Below, one piece after another: positions 35,254 to 45,100 of a stretch of 64,000 nt of DNA (the first letter of the stretch is position 1; every line of letters begins with the position of its first letter). Position numbers and translations under genes: made by a program. Source of the DNA: an uncultured Aquimarina sp. (GTDB lineage: Bacteria; Bacteroidota; Bacteroidia; Flavobacteriales; Flavobacteriaceae). A model generated the notes under the pieces. The model had not been told where the DNA came from. It searched no databases and worked only from the letters and a program-made list of their open reading frames with translations. Location: NCBI GenBank assembly GCA_947500845.1, contig CANMTP010000001.1, positions 62,001 to 126,000 on the forward strand, given 5' to 3'.

Positions 35254-35278
35254 CTTTATAAAAAACAAAAAAAAAATA

Positions 35279-38200
35279 TTATTTATTTACAAAATTTTCT
35301 TTATCCAAAATTTCAGCAGGAGTACCGCCGGTTTTTTGCAGGTATTTATTCAATTTAGCGATTTGCTTACTTTCTATTTTTTCGTAGGAAGCTTTTGCTT
35401 CGTTTATACGAGTTTCTAGTACTCCTTGATTTTCTATTTGCGCGTACGAGGGTTTTTCAAATTGATCAGCTACTTCGGCATATAATTGTGAGAGCTTTTC
35501 GCGCAGTTGTGGTTCTGCCTCTGCAACGTAATTATCACCTGTAGTAACTACTAATGTTTCTTTTAAAGAATTTAATGCGGCTATAGCAGGAGAGGTAACT
35601 TTCTTTGCAGCGGGATCGTTTTTAGAAAGTTCTTCGGCTTTCTTTATTTGTTGATCGATTTTATAAACCAGATAAGCCAAATGTTCCATATCATCAAATA
35701 ATCGCTTTGTTAACTTCTGGTGAGCTGTTCTATCACTTTCTGTTATTAGGGAGGTAGGATCATTTTTGATAGTTATAGAACTTTCGTACTGTTTTTTTCC
35801 TTTTTTGAGAACTACTTTATAATCTCCAGCAGCAACTCTTGGTGCCGTAAATCCTCCAAAGGTAAAGGTCTTACCGGCAGCAACTTTTGGTCCTTTTTTT
35901 CTAAAATTCCAATCTACCACATTTATACCTTTTGCTTTTCCTGGTACAAGACTTACGATTTCATTACCTTCTTGGTCTTGAATGGTTAGGGTCATTTTTC
36001 CGAAGGTATGTCTTTTCTTCAGGTAATAAATGATTTTTGCGTCGGCTTTTGGATTATCTCCTACAAATTGAAGCTCTGTACTTCCGCCCCCAAAACCTCC
36101 TTCTTCCTTTATAATAGCAGGTTTACTTTCAAAAAAATGTACGTCTTTGGCAAGTACTTCTTGAGTAAGTTGTCGTAGAGGCGAAATATCATCAATAATG
36201 ATTACACCTCGTCCGTGCGTACCCATCACCAGATCATTTGTCTTTTTTTGCAAATCGATAAAGTGCACAGCGGTTGCCGGCATATTATTTGTAAATCTTG
36301 ACCAGTTTTGACCACCATCAATAGTTACAAATAATCCAAACTCGGTTCCCAAAAATAATAAATCTTTGTTTACATAATCTTCCTGTATGTTTCTGGCAAA
36401 ACCTTTAATGTCTTCAGTAACTATAGATTTCCATGCTTTTCCAAAATCTGAGGTTTTATATACGTATGTATTCATATCTCCCGAAGCATGACCATCAAAA
36501 ACAGCATAGGCTGTACCCTTGTCATGAGAACTAGCTTCAATATGATACACCCAAGTGTTTTTTGGAAGTCCTTCTATGTTGGTAGCTGTATTAGTCCACG
36601 TTGCTCCGCCATCCTGAGTTACCTGTACATTACCATCATCTGTTCCAACCCAAATTACTTTTTCATCTATAGGAGATTCTGCGATAGTAAAAATAGTCGT
36701 ATGCGTTTCAGCTCCCGATTTATCTGTAGAAATACCACCGGATTCTTTATCTTGTTTTGCAGGATCATTAGTGGTAAGATCTGGAGATATTTTTTTCCAA
36801 TTATCTCCCATATCTTCACTTACATGCAAAAATTGACTTCCCATATAAAATCTGTCGGGCTGATGCTCACTTATTGCCATAGGTGCATTCCAGTTAAAAC
36901 GAAGGTCTGCTTCACCCTTTATGGGTAGCGGCTGTACATTCTTTGTATAATTTTTATCTACATCATATCTCCAGACATTTTGAGCTCCTTGCATTTCAGA
37001 ATAAATAATTCTCTTGGTAGGATGTCTTAGTACTCTAAAACCATCACCAACACCAACACGATTCCAGTCCCGTGCCTCGATGCCTCCAGGAGAGGAAGAA
37101 GGGCCCCACCATGATCCATTATCTTGTAATCCGCCATAGATATTATAAGGCTCTTCATTATCCACACTAATATGATAAAACTGTGATACAGGTAAGTTAT
37201 CTACCATATCCAGGGTCGCACCGCCATCCCAACTTCTATATACACCACCATCTGTTCCTACGTACATTGCATCAGGATTATTAATATCAAAAACGATATC
37301 GTGGATATCTGCATGCATGTTGCCGAGGTTTTTGAAAGTTTTTCCTCCATCTCTGGAGATGCTACCGAACAAACCTCCTTTTACCAAAATATCGGGATTT
37401 GTTGGATGCACTACTAATCGTGAGAAGTAAAACGGCCTAACCACAAGTCCGAAATCATCATTTAATAATTTCCAGTTGGCTCCGGCATCGTCAGAACGAT
37501 ACAGCCCTTTATCTTCTTTACTTTCTACTACGGCAAATATTGTTTTTGGACTAGAAGGAGCTATTGCAATAGCAAATCTACCCAGATCACCTTTTGGAAA
37601 TCCGTTGTGAATTTTTTTCCACGTTTTTCCGGCATCTGTAGATTTATATAAGGCACTGTTTGGTCCTCCGGAATTAAATCCCCATGCAGTTCTTCTAAAT
37701 TCCCACATTGCAGCGTATAGCGTATTGGGATCAGAAGGATCCATGATCACATCATTAGCCCCTGTTTTTTCATTAATATATAATATTTTTTCCCAGTTTT
37801 TCCCTCCATCAGTGGTTTTGTAAACTCCTCTATCCTCACTATCTCCCCATAAAGCACCTAGCACACCGACATAGATTTCGTTTGGATTTTCTGGATTGAT
37901 CTCGATGCTACTGATTCGTTCTGAATTTTCAAAACCCATTTTTTTCCAATTGGCACCGCCATCATTTGATTTATACAGCCCATCACCAATAGAAACACTG
38001 TTTCTGGTCCATATTTCTCCGGTACCTACCCAAACCGTTTTATCTGGATCGCTTGGGTCTATTGCCACTACCCCAATCGATTGTGCATGATCATCAAATA
38101 TAGAAGAAAAGGAAGCTCCTCCATTTTCAGATTTCCAAACACCACCACCAGCGGTACCTGCATATATTATTTTAGCATTTGTTGGGTGATTTTCTAAGTC

Positions 38201-38347
38201 TATGATCCTACCACTCATGAGGGCAGGACCTATTTGTCTAGCTTCTAGATTACCAAAAAGTTCCTTTCCTTTAAGAACAATATCTTGTGAGTATATGCTC
38301 ACTGATAAAAGTGTACCAAGAGCTACAACTATAATTGTTTTATTCAT
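35279..38347 (-). CDS. Exported BNR/sortilin-like beta-propeller protein
   Basis: A 1022-residue exported protein (signal MNKTIIVVALGTLLSVSIYS). Residues about 25-720 form two or more beta-propellers with at least ten Asp-box (SxDxGxTW-like) hairpins: KSNDGGANWKK, KTTDGGKNWEK, KSTDAGKTWKK, RSDDAGANWKL, VSEDMGDNWKK, VTQDGGATWTN, VTIDGGQNWSR. The C-terminal 250 residues hold a beta-sandwich (VVDWNFRKKGPKVAAGKTFTF) and a helical part. No sialidase arginine triad or FRIP motif was found, so glycosidase activity is not supported despite frequent labels. No T9SS tail is visible. Confidence 0.85.
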   Translation of the reverse strand: MNKTIIVVALGTLLSVSIYSQDIVLKGKELFGNLEARQIGPALMSGRIIDLENHPTNAKIIYAGTAGGGVWKSENGGASFSSIFDDHAQSIGVVAIDPSDPDKTVWVGTGEIWTRNSVSIGDGLYKSNDGGANWKKMGFENSERISSIEINPENPNEIYVGVLGALWGDSEDRGVYKTTDGGKNWEKILYINEKTGANDVIMDPSDPNTLYAAMWEFRRTAWGFNSGGPNSALYKSTDAGKTWKKIHNGFPKGDLGRFAIAIAPSSPKTIFAVVESKEDKGLYRSDDAGANWKLLNDDFGLVVRPFYFSRLVVHPTNPDILVKGGLFGSISRDGGKTFKNLGNMHADIHDIVFDINNPDAMYVGTDGGVYRSWDGGATLDMVDNLPVSQFYHISVDNEEPYNIYGGLQDNGSWWGPSSSPGGIEARDWNRVGVGDGFRVLRHPTKRIIYSEMQGAQNVWRYDVDKNYTKNVQPLPIKGEADLRFNWNAPMAISEHQPDRFYMGSQFLHVSEDMGDNWKKISPDLTTNDPAKQDKESGGISTDKSGAETHTTIFTIAESPIDEKVIWVGTDDGNVQVTQDGGATWTNTATNIEGLPKNTWVYHIEASSHDKGTAYAVFDGHASGDMNTYVYKTSDFGKAWKSIVTEDIKGFARNIQEDYVNKDLLFLGTEFGLFVTIDGGQNWSRFTNNMPATAVHFIDLQKKTNDLVMGTHGRGVIIIDDISPLRQLTQEVLAKDVHFFESKPAIIKEEGGFGGGSTELQFVGDNPKADAKIIYYLKKRHTFGKMTLTIQDQEGNEIVSLVPGKAKGINVVDWNFRKKGPKVAAGKTFTFGGFTAPRVAAGDYKVVLKKGKKQYESSITIKNDPTSLITESDRTAHQKLTKRLFDDMEHLAYLVYKIDQQIKKAEELSKNDPAAKKVTSPAIAALNSLKETLVVTTGDNYVAEAEPQLREKLSQLYAEVADQFEKPSYAQIENQGVLETRINEAKASYEKIESKQIAKLNKYLQKTGGTPAEILDKENFVNK

Positions 38348-38374
38348 AATTGTATTGATTGATTTGTTGTGAAT

Positions 38375-38407
38375 GAAAAAATCCCCAATGAGATATTTTT
38401 GAGGATT
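38375..38407 (-). terminator. Terminator after the LolA-like gene
   Basis: Complement reads AATCCTCAA, an 11-nt loop, then TTGGGGATT and a T run; 12 nt beyond the stop of the LolA-like gene. It would partly separate it from the BNR gene that starts 72 nt downstream. Confidence 0.65.
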
Positions 38408-38418
38408 CTATTTTATGG

Positions 38419-39171
38419 TTATTGTTTTTTTGTCTCAGTTTTTTCAGGAAATACAAATAAAGAGGCATTGACTTCTGGGTTGAGTTTGATTTCTTTGAAA
38501 CCCATAGTCTGAAATTGATTGCTTATAGAGAATGGAAAATACACTCCATTTACTTCTTGATAATCGCTAATGGTCGATTTAACACTTTGACCTTTCATTG
38601 GTCCTTCATTGATCTCTGATTCTACTACGATGGGAACGAAGTTTTCAGTATCAAAATAATAATGAGATATACTTGGCTTAGATTCTCCATTTACCAATAT
38701 AGGATCTTTGGTCAATTTTATTTTGAAGGTTTCCGTTCCATCAATAGTTTCTTTACCAATAAGCTCTACAGTATATCCTTTTTCTTTATAGTTTAGAAAA
38801 GGGTCTGGAAAATCTTTAACTTGCTTTTTCATATTTTCGGTAGCCTCATTGTCGCTTTTTTCAGCTTCCATAGTCATTTGATTTCTCTGCCAAGAGGTTT
38901 CACCATCAAAAGCGGACCATACCATTTTGTTGCCCTGAAGTTCTATAGATACGACCTGTTTTCCATCTTTTGTAGCAACTTGCTCAAAAGGGATTTCCAT
39001 GTTTTGCATTTTCATTACACCAATCATTTCAATTCCTTCTAACTTTTCCCAATTTTCTTTCCCTCCGGTGTTTTCAAAATAGTTTTCAATGATCTCATCC
39101 GCTGTTTGAGCGTAAAAAGAAGTTGATATAGCTAATACAAGAGCTACCAAAATAGATTTTAAAGCGTTCAT
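38419..39171 (-). CDS. LolA-like exported protein
   Basis: A 250-residue exported protein (signal MNALKSILVALVLAISTSFY, cleavage after AQ-type site) that looks like an outer-membrane lipoprotein-sorting (LolA-like) domain: TADEIIENYFENTGGKENWE, MIGVMKMQNMEIPFEQVATK, TFKIKLTKDPILVNGESKP, SHYYFDTENFVPIVVES and the last strands VYFPFSISNQFQ. The half-open beta-barrel fold binds acyl chains or other hydrophobic ligands. It is distinct from true LolA (no LolB pair seen). It precedes the BNR gene on the same strand. Confidence 0.8.
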   Translation of the reverse strand: MNALKSILVALVLAISTSFYAQTADEIIENYFENTGGKENWEKLEGIEMIGVMKMQNMEIPFEQVATKDGKQVVSIELQGNKMVWSAFDGETSWQRNQMTMEAEKSDNEATENMKKQVKDFPDPFLNYKEKGYTVELIGKETIDGTETFKIKLTKDPILVNGESKPSISHYYFDTENFVPIVVESEINEGPMKGQSVKSTISDYQEVNGVYFPFSISNQFQTMGFKEIKLNPEVNASLFVFPEKTETKKQ

Positions 39172-39191
39172 TATTATATTTTTTATGATGT

Positions 39192-39225
39192 TTGTATAAA
39201 ATTAGTCAATCGAATTATATTTTTG
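39192..39225 (+). promoter_or_regulatory. Flavobacterial promoter of the DUF72 gene
   Basis: TTG at 39192-39194, a 23-nt spacer (upper limit of the consensus) and TATTTTTG at 39218-39225, 33 nt before the ATG at 39258. It decides the start: the longer open frame beginning at 39192 would lie inside the promoter. Confidence 0.65.
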
Positions 39226-39257
39226 TTACACTATCATTAATCTTTTTGAGTATAGAT

Positions 39258-40148
39258 ATGCAATTTGGCAAAGTAGAATATCCAGAGCAAGTTGATTTTA
39301 CATTACCTGATGATCATACAGGTACAGCTAAAATATTAAAAAAAACCACCAATAGTAAGTTATCGGTATTTGTTGGTTGCGCCAAATGGAATAAACAAGA
39401 TTTAAAAGGATTTTATCCGAGAGGGACAAAGGATGAGCTCGAATACTATTCAAGACAATTTAATAGTATAGAATTAAACGCTACTTTTTACAGAATATTT
39501 CCTGAAGATCAATTCAAAAAATGGTATGATAAAACTCCAGAAGGCTTTAAGTTTTTTCCAAAATTAGTACAGAATATCTCACACTTAAAAAGATTGAATG
39601 ATGATGTGCAACCATATGTTGATCAATATTTATTTAATATTATCCATCTTAAGGAAAAATTAGGAACTATATTCTTACAGTTGCATGGTAATTTTGCTCC
39701 CAAAAATTTTGACAGGGTAATAAGATTTATTGAAAAATGGCCAAGCGAAATGAGACTTGCAGTAGAATTTAGGCATACAGATTGGTTTAATGATAAGGCT
39801 ATAGCTAGTGAATTATATAATCTGCTCGAAGAAAATAATATTGCAAATATCATAACTGATACAGCAGGTAGAAGGGATTTGCTTCATATGCGTCTTACCA
39901 ACGATGAAGCCTTTATAAGATATGTAGGTGCAAATCATCCCACAGATTATTCGAGACTTGACGACTGGGTTGAAAGGTTACATACTTGGAAAAACCTCGG
40001 AGTCAATCATATCCATTTTTTTGTGCATCAAAATATTGAAAGAGAATCTCCTTTATTATCGGCATACTTGATTAAAAAACTGAATAAACATTTAGGTACG
40101 AGTCTTGATCTACCTGGTCATTCTACGGACGACTTGAAGCTATTTTGA
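39258..40148 (+). CDS. DUF72 domain protein
   Basis: About 296 residues beginning MQFGKVEYPEQVDFTLPDDH. The DUF72 TIM-barrel-like family is recognised by FVGCAKWNKQDLKGFYPRGT, YSRQFNSIELNATFYRIFPE, FKFFPKLVQNISHLKRL, AVEFRHTDWF and the late VNHIHFFVHQ. Family function is unknown, although a nuclease or repair role has been discussed. Start at 39258 is supported by the promoter position. It is not co-oriented with the gene before it. Confidence 0.9.
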   Translation: MQFGKVEYPEQVDFTLPDDHTGTAKILKKTTNSKLSVFVGCAKWNKQDLKGFYPRGTKDELEYYSRQFNSIELNATFYRIFPEDQFKKWYDKTPEGFKFFPKLVQNISHLKRLNDDVQPYVDQYLFNIIHLKEKLGTIFLQLHGNFAPKNFDRVIRFIEKWPSEMRLAVEFRHTDWFNDKAIASELYNLLEENNIANIITDTAGRRDLLHMRLTNDEAFIRYVGANHPTDYSRLDDWVERLHTWKNLGVNHIHFFVHQNIERESPLLSAYLIKKLNKHLGTSLDLPGHSTDDLKLF

Positions 40149-40343
40149 ATCAATCTCTCTTATACACAAGGTTTTTTCTATGTTTTAAAGTGTTAAAAAA
40201 CAAAGTAAAGTTGTTTTTTAACGTGTATTAATGTATTTTAGCGATGTTATTCACAATTTTGTTGTAGGAATTTATACAATATTTTGTACGAATTTTGTGA
40301 TTTCGAATTATGATTAGATTGTCTTAAAACTTAATATTTTTTT

Positions 40344-40736
40344 ATGATTAAACTTCTACACTCCCCAATTTTATTAGTATTTTTATTGATAGCTGTCATT
40401 GGAACTGCACAATCAAGTCCTACCAATACGAATTTTTCTATTTCGTATGATACTGATGATATTTATACTGACCACTCTATTTTTTCAGCTAAAGATCTTT
40501 GTTTGAATAAGAAAGATTTTTCTTACAATACGGTTAGCAAAGATGATAAACATGATTTTCTCCATAAAAACCATAGACATACGCATGAATTGTCAATATT
40601 AGATGTCATATCCTCAGATGAAGGTACAGATTTCAATTGTTCTGGTGGTTTTTGTATGAATGAATTACACTATCACAAGAAAGGTTTAACCCTAAAACGA
40701 CAGTTTTTCGGATATTTTATGAGCATCTCTTGCTAA
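40344..40736 (+). CDS. Small exported protein of unknown function
   Basis: A 130-residue exported protein (signal HSPILLVFLLIAVIGTAQ). The mature part is rich in Asp and His (KDDKHDFLHKNHRHTHELS), has four cysteines (DLCLNKK, DFNCSGGFCMNELHYHKK, and the C-terminal SISC) and may bind metal. No family recognised. It is upstream of the DEAD-box helicase on the same strand, but the helicase has its own promoter. Confidence 0.6.
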   Translation: MIKLLHSPILLVFLLIAVIGTAQSSPTNTNFSISYDTDDIYTDHSIFSAKDLCLNKKDFSYNTVSKDDKHDFLHKNHRHTHELSILDVISSDEGTDFNCSGGFCMNELHYHKKGLTLKRQFFGYFMSISC

Positions 40737-40772
40737 TATTTTTGTTTATCCAATAGTTATTTATCAATTAGG

Positions 40773-40802
40773 TTGAGTTGTTGATATATTCATTTATTTT
40801 TG
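40773..40802 (+). promoter_or_regulatory. Flavobacterial promoter of the DEAD-box helicase gene
   Basis: TTG at 40773-40775, a 19-nt spacer and TATTTTTG at 40795-40802, ending 18 nt before the ATG at 40821. Both elements match the consensus. Confidence 0.8.
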
Positions 40803-40820
40803 CAGCTTAAATAGGTAGCT

Positions 40821-41930
40821 ATGACATTTGCAGAACTAGGAGTATCCAAGAATATTATTAAAGGCCTCAAAGAGATGGGGATTACGATTCCTACAAAAAT
40901 TCAAGAACAGACACTACCTGTTCTACTTCAAAATGAAACTGACTTTATAGGTAAAGCACAAACCGGTACCGGGAAAACAGCTGCTTTTGGTATACCTTTA
41001 TTAACTCAGATAGATCCTAGAAAAACTCATACACAAGCACTTATTTTAGCTCCAACAAGAGAGCTTGGTCAGCAAATAGCCAAACAACTCTTTAAGTTTA
41101 CAAAGTATACAGATAAAATATTCACTGAATCTGTTTATGGTGGCGAAAAAATTGAAAAACAAATCTCAAGATTAAGAAGGCCAACACACATTATCGTTGC
41201 TACCCCAGGAAGACTTATAGATCTTATTGAAAGAAATGTAGTAGATATTTCGAAGATTAAGACCATTGTAATGGATGAAGCCGATGAGATGTTGAGTATG
41301 GGTTTTAAAAAGGATCTTACCACTATTTTGAGTAAAACAAAAGGACAACGAAATGTTTGGCTTTTTTCTGCAACCATTCCTTCTTCTTTGGATGAAATAA
41401 TTAACAGATATATCGATAGTAGAGCAATAAAAGTAACTATAGACAGAAGTGATGCGGTCAATAAAGGAATAGAACATCAATTTGTTGTTGGGGACGAAGT
41501 GAACAAATTAGACACGTTAACTTATTTTTTGAAAACACAAAAAGAGGGTAGGGGAATTATTTTTACAAGAACTAAAGTTGCGGCAAGAACACTTTCTAAA
41601 CAATTAAGAGCTAAAAATTATGATGTTGGGCTTTTGGAAGGTGAAATGACTCAAAAAGAACGGGATAAAGTGATGAGAGCTTTTAGGAAAAAGACGGTGC
41701 AATTATTAGTTTCCACAGACGTAGCTGCCAGAGGTATAGATGTTGAGAACCTAAGTTTTGTGATTCATTATCAGCTTCCTGATCAAACTGAATATTATAC
41801 TCACAGAAGTGGTAGGACAGCAAGAGCCGGAAAAACGGGATTATCTTTGGCACTTATACAAAAATCAGAACTCAAAATCATAAGAGATCTTGAAAAACAA
41901 CTAGGAATTCGATTTAATCAGGTGAGATAG
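40821..41930 (+). CDS. DEAD-box ATP-dependent RNA helicase
   Basis: A 369-residue minimal DEAD-box helicase. Q motif around LGVSKNIIKGLKEMGITIPTK, motif I AQTGTGKTAAF, Ia PTRELGQQ, Ib TPGRLID, motif II DEAD, motif III SAT, motif IV IIFTRTK, motif V DVAARGID and motif VI HRSGRTARAG. The chain ends directly after the helicase core, lacking the long basic C-terminal tail of RhlE or CsdA. It acts on RNA in the cytoplasm, probably in ribosome assembly or cold adaptation. Confidence 0.95.
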   Translation: MTFAELGVSKNIIKGLKEMGITIPTKIQEQTLPVLLQNETDFIGKAQTGTGKTAAFGIPLLTQIDPRKTHTQALILAPTRELGQQIAKQLFKFTKYTDKIFTESVYGGEKIEKQISRLRRPTHIIVATPGRLIDLIERNVVDISKIKTIVMDEADEMLSMGFKKDLTTILSKTKGQRNVWLFSATIPSSLDEIINRYIDSRAIKVTIDRSDAVNKGIEHQFVVGDEVNKLDTLTYFLKTQKEGRGIIFTRTKVAARTLSKQLRAKNYDVGLLEGEMTQKERDKVMRAFRKKTVQLLVSTDVAARGIDVENLSFVIHYQLPDQTEYYTHRSGRTARAGKTGLSLALIQKSELKIIRDLEKQLGIRFNQVR

Positions 41931-41955
41931 TATAAAGATTTCTTTTACTATCAAT

Positions 41956-42351
41956 TCAGGTCATTTGTTTAGTATCCAAATTATTCCTTATGCTTGAGAT
42001 AACATCCAAGAGTTTGTCAAAATTGACTGGTTTAGAAAAATAATTATCAAAACCAATATTTATAAAACGTTGCTTATCACCAGGCATAGCGTAAGCAGTA
42101 ACTGCGAATACGGGAATGTTGTTTAGTAAATCCAGCTTTTTAAATCTTTGTAACAATTCACAACCATCCATTTGATTTAATCCTAAGTTAATATCTACCA
42201 GAATTAAATCAAGGCGTTGATCTTTTACAACTTTAAGAGCTTTTGAACCATTTTCTGCAAGGATAACATTAGCATTATTTTTGGATAACATTTTATCCAT
42301 TACCATTGCATTAATTTTGTTGTCTTCAACATAAAGAATATTCATAGGCAT
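41956..42351 (-). CDS. Stand-alone response regulator receiver domain
   Basis: A 131-residue CheY-like receiver: acidic pair E9/D10 (ILYVEDNKINAMVM), phosphoacceptor Asp53 (LILVDINLG), conserved Thr in VFAVTAYAMP and Lys in YFSKPVNF. There is no output domain, so it passes phosphate on or binds a partner protein. It overlaps the end of the sensor kinase gene by 10 nt, so the two are a translationally coupled pair. With a kinase that lacks its own receiver, a split hybrid system is likely. Confidence 0.92.
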   Translation of the reverse strand: MPMNILYVEDNKINAMVMDKMLSKNNANVILAENGSKALKVVKDQRLDLILVDINLGLNQMDGCELLQRFKKLDLLNNIPVFAVTAYAMPGDKQRFINIGFDNYFSKPVNFDKLLDVISSIRNNLDTKQMT

Positions 42352-44546
42352 TCTGGAATTATTATAGTAAAATTTGTTCCCTTTCCAATTTTGCTATTTA
42401 CCTTTATTCTTCCACCTAGTATTTCTATATATCGCTTTGATAAACTTAATCCTATACCTGTACCTTCATATTTACGATTCATGCCAATACTTTCTTGTAC
42501 AAAAGGATCAAAAACCTTCTTCAGATTTTCTTTATCGATACCTATACCAGTGTCTCCAACCGAAATATAAACATTATTTTTTGATTTCTTAGAATTCACT
42601 TTAACAATTATATTTCCCTTTCTTGTATATTTAATCGCATTATGTATAATATTATTTAATGCGGTTCTAAAAAGGTCGTCATCAATATTTATCTGAGGAC
42701 ACTTTGGATCTAGCTCTAAATGATAACTAAGATTTTTAGCCTCGGCCATATGTTTGTATTCTCTAAAAGAAGTTTCTACAGTAAAATTAGTATCCACCTC
42801 TCTCATATTAAGGTTATTCTTTATTACATCGAGATCGCTAAAATTTGAAAGGTTATTTATCGTCTCCAGAAGTCTGTCTTTGCTTTCTTCTAAATATGCT
42901 ATGAGCTTTTTCCTCTCTTTGGGTTTATTTTCGTCTAATAAAAGTTTACTCACTGTCATTATACCATTTAAGGGAGTTCTTATTTCATGGCTGAAATTCG
43001 AAAGTATATTTGATTTTAGGCTGTTTAGTTCTTGTTCTTTTAAATGTGATTCTTTTATAGCTATTTCTGCCAATTTCCGTTCTGTGATATCATGAAAGCT
43101 AACGAGCACAGAATTTACATTTTTTTCTTGATCAAAAATTGGAGTATATTTAGATTCAAGCCATTGTAAATTGCCTTTATTAGTGATACGTTCAATCTCT
43201 TTTTTAACCGTATTACCCTTTAAAGCTTCATTAAATTCATGAGCAAATGTATTCTTAAAATTCAGAGGCATAACATCTATGAAGCGAGATTTTGTTTTTA
43301 TAGGATCTACCTTAAAATCCCTTTTTATAATTCTAAGGGACTTTTCGTCAGTCATTAATATTTCACCCTTTAAATTGAGCAATACAGTATAGGCAAATCC
43401 ATTGTTAACCATAGCCTGTAATCTGTTTTTGCTTTCTGCGATCGTTTTTTCATTTAATTTTCTTTGATGAACGTTAATGAGATTACCAATCATTCTTACA
43501 GTATTTCCTTTTTCATTTTTTCTTCTAAAGCCATATACTTCAAAATGACGATATTCTCCTTTTTTATTTCTTAAACGGTAATAATTATAATAATGGTTTC
43601 CTTCTTTTTTAAGATTTTTCAAATGCCTGTCAATCGCAGATACAACATCTTCTGGATGTATCATTTTTCTAAACACTTTCTCAGACACATAATCTTGATC
43701 TAATGGTAATCCTAACATTTTTCTAAAATCCAAGCTATAGAAAACCTCGTTTTTTTCGATATGATGGTCAAACAAACCAGATTGTATGCCTTTTAAAGCC
43801 AAACGCTTGGTTTCTTCGTTTTCTTTTAGTTGTTCTATATAATTATGACGATCGGTTACATCTGCTATGGTACCGTTTACGAATACTACCTCACCCTTGT
43901 AAAGTACTGGATGTGCAACTACTTTTATCCATTTTTCATTTCCTTTTTGTGTAATGATCTTCTCAGTGTACTTGTAAGGCTTTTTTGTTTGAATAAGCGT
44001 ATCTAAATAACTTTCGATTCTGGCTCTATTTTCTTTTGGGTAGAAACTTGCTCCTAATTCCCTGGTGATTTTCACATCCAGATCTAGATCTTTAATCTCG
44101 TAACATCCTTTAGACCAATACATATCTCTATTTTTTGGATTGTAATACCATGCTCCCGTCTTCGTTAATTTTGAGATTGTTTTTAGTGCTCGATGTTCTT
44201 TATACTCTTCTGTAGTATCTATTCCGGCAGCATAGATTAATCCTTTATGGTAAGTCATATCAAATTTTAGAGATAGGACTCCATATTTTTCAGTCGCAAA
44301 ACTGAAGGACTTACTAAGGATCGCATTTTTGTTATTTAAAAAAGAGATAGACTTTTTAAATGCCTTTACATCGCTATCTATAATATAGTCGGTAATGTAC
44401 TTTACCATTTTGTCATCTTCATCTATCGGAAAAAGAATCCCACAACGATTATTATAGGTAACTATTCGTCCATTTTTTTTCAGAATAAGAAGAAAATGAG
44501 ATGTTTTTTCGGCTAAAATTCCAAGTTGTTCAGCAGTAAAAGGCAT
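42342..44546 (-). CDS. Multi-PAS sensor histidine kinase, cytoplasmic
   Basis: A 734-residue kinase with four PAS-type domains: about 5-110 (HFLLILKKNGRIVTYNNRCG), 125-240 (GAWYYNPKNRDMYWSKGCYE), 250-370 (LFDHHIEKNEVFYSLDFRKM) and 375-495 (YTVLLNLKGEILMTDEKSLR). HisKA has His520 in FSHEIRTPLNGI. The HATPase has the N box IIHNAIKY, G1 GDTGIGI, F box FDPFVQ and G2 GTGIGLSLSKR. No membrane segment was seen, so it senses an internal signal such as redox state, light or a small ligand; no flavin cysteine was recognised. It is followed by its receiver partner. Confidence 0.93.
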   Translation of the reverse strand: MPFTAEQLGILAEKTSHFLLILKKNGRIVTYNNRCGILFPIDEDDKMVKYITDYIIDSDVKAFKKSISFLNNKNAILSKSFSFATEKYGVLSLKFDMTYHKGLIYAAGIDTTEEYKEHRALKTISKLTKTGAWYYNPKNRDMYWSKGCYEIKDLDLDVKITRELGASFYPKENRARIESYLDTLIQTKKPYKYTEKIITQKGNEKWIKVVAHPVLYKGEVVFVNGTIADVTDRHNYIEQLKENEETKRLALKGIQSGLFDHHIEKNEVFYSLDFRKMLGLPLDQDYVSEKVFRKMIHPEDVVSAIDRHLKNLKKEGNHYYNYYRLRNKKGEYRHFEVYGFRRKNEKGNTVRMIGNLINVHQRKLNEKTIAESKNRLQAMVNNGFAYTVLLNLKGEILMTDEKSLRIIKRDFKVDPIKTKSRFIDVMPLNFKNTFAHEFNEALKGNTVKKEIERITNKGNLQWLESKYTPIFDQEKNVNSVLVSFHDITERKLAEIAIKESHLKEQELNSLKSNILSNFSHEIRTPLNGIMTVSKLLLDENKPKERKKLIAYLEESKDRLLETINNLSNFSDLDVIKNNLNMREVDTNFTVETSFREYKHMAEAKNLSYHLELDPKCPQINIDDDLFRTALNNIIHNAIKYTRKGNIIVKVNSKKSKNNVYISVGDTGIGIDKENLKKVFDPFVQESIGMNRKYEGTGIGLSLSKRYIEILGGRIKVNSKIGKGTNFTIIIPECL

Positions 44547-45100
44547 AATATATAGATCGGTTTAATTAGGATTAAGAGGTATTTTCTTCTAAAGTTACAA
44601 AATGATTTATGAAGAAAGACTATACGATTTTAGATTATTACCACCTTCCTTGTTACAAAATATGATATTCAGACTTCTGAAATAATTGGAGTTTGAATCA
44701 CTAAAATATTCTTTTAATCAGACGCTTATTTTGTCATAGTATTTACCCTATTTTTTAGACCAAAAAGGATAATTTTTTTACTGAAATGACCAAAATAGTA
44801 GTTCTAGTGAAGTCAAAACTTCAAGCCTCGACAAGAAGCATGATTTTGGTAAAAATATCAGTTTCGCCTTTGTTTTATGGTATGTTCACACTAATTGTAG
44901 TGCTGAAAAATTTTGTAATGAATACAAATTAGAGGTGCCAAATTATAATCTGACACTCTTTTCTTAACATTCTTTTATAATTTTCCATTTTAAAACTCGA
45001 AAAACCAAACCAACGTCTTTTCAACAGTTGCATTACCTACTCAAAGAAGTCTGCGGAGTGGTTACAAGTTTTCTTTTGTCACATAAATCGTAATTGTCCC
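44547..45100. other. Intergenic stretch of 554 bp upstream of the large operon
   Basis: Separates the divergent kinase gene and the large plus-strand operon. It holds no recognised gene, repeat or terminator. A 48-codon plus-strand frame (44786-44932) with one hydrophobic stretch exists but has no other support. This must contain the operon promoter, but no full TTG/TAnnTTTG match was seen. Confidence 0.5.

Noticed and set aside
36488-36928. 146-residue plus-strand frame inside the BNR gene
   Set aside because: Antisense shadow; Asp-box repeats on the other strand continue straight through this region.
44786-44932. 48-codon plus-strand frame upstream of the large operon with one hydrophobic stretch
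   Set aside because: No promoter or start context and no recognisable homology; length is within chance for an AT-rich 554-bp gap.
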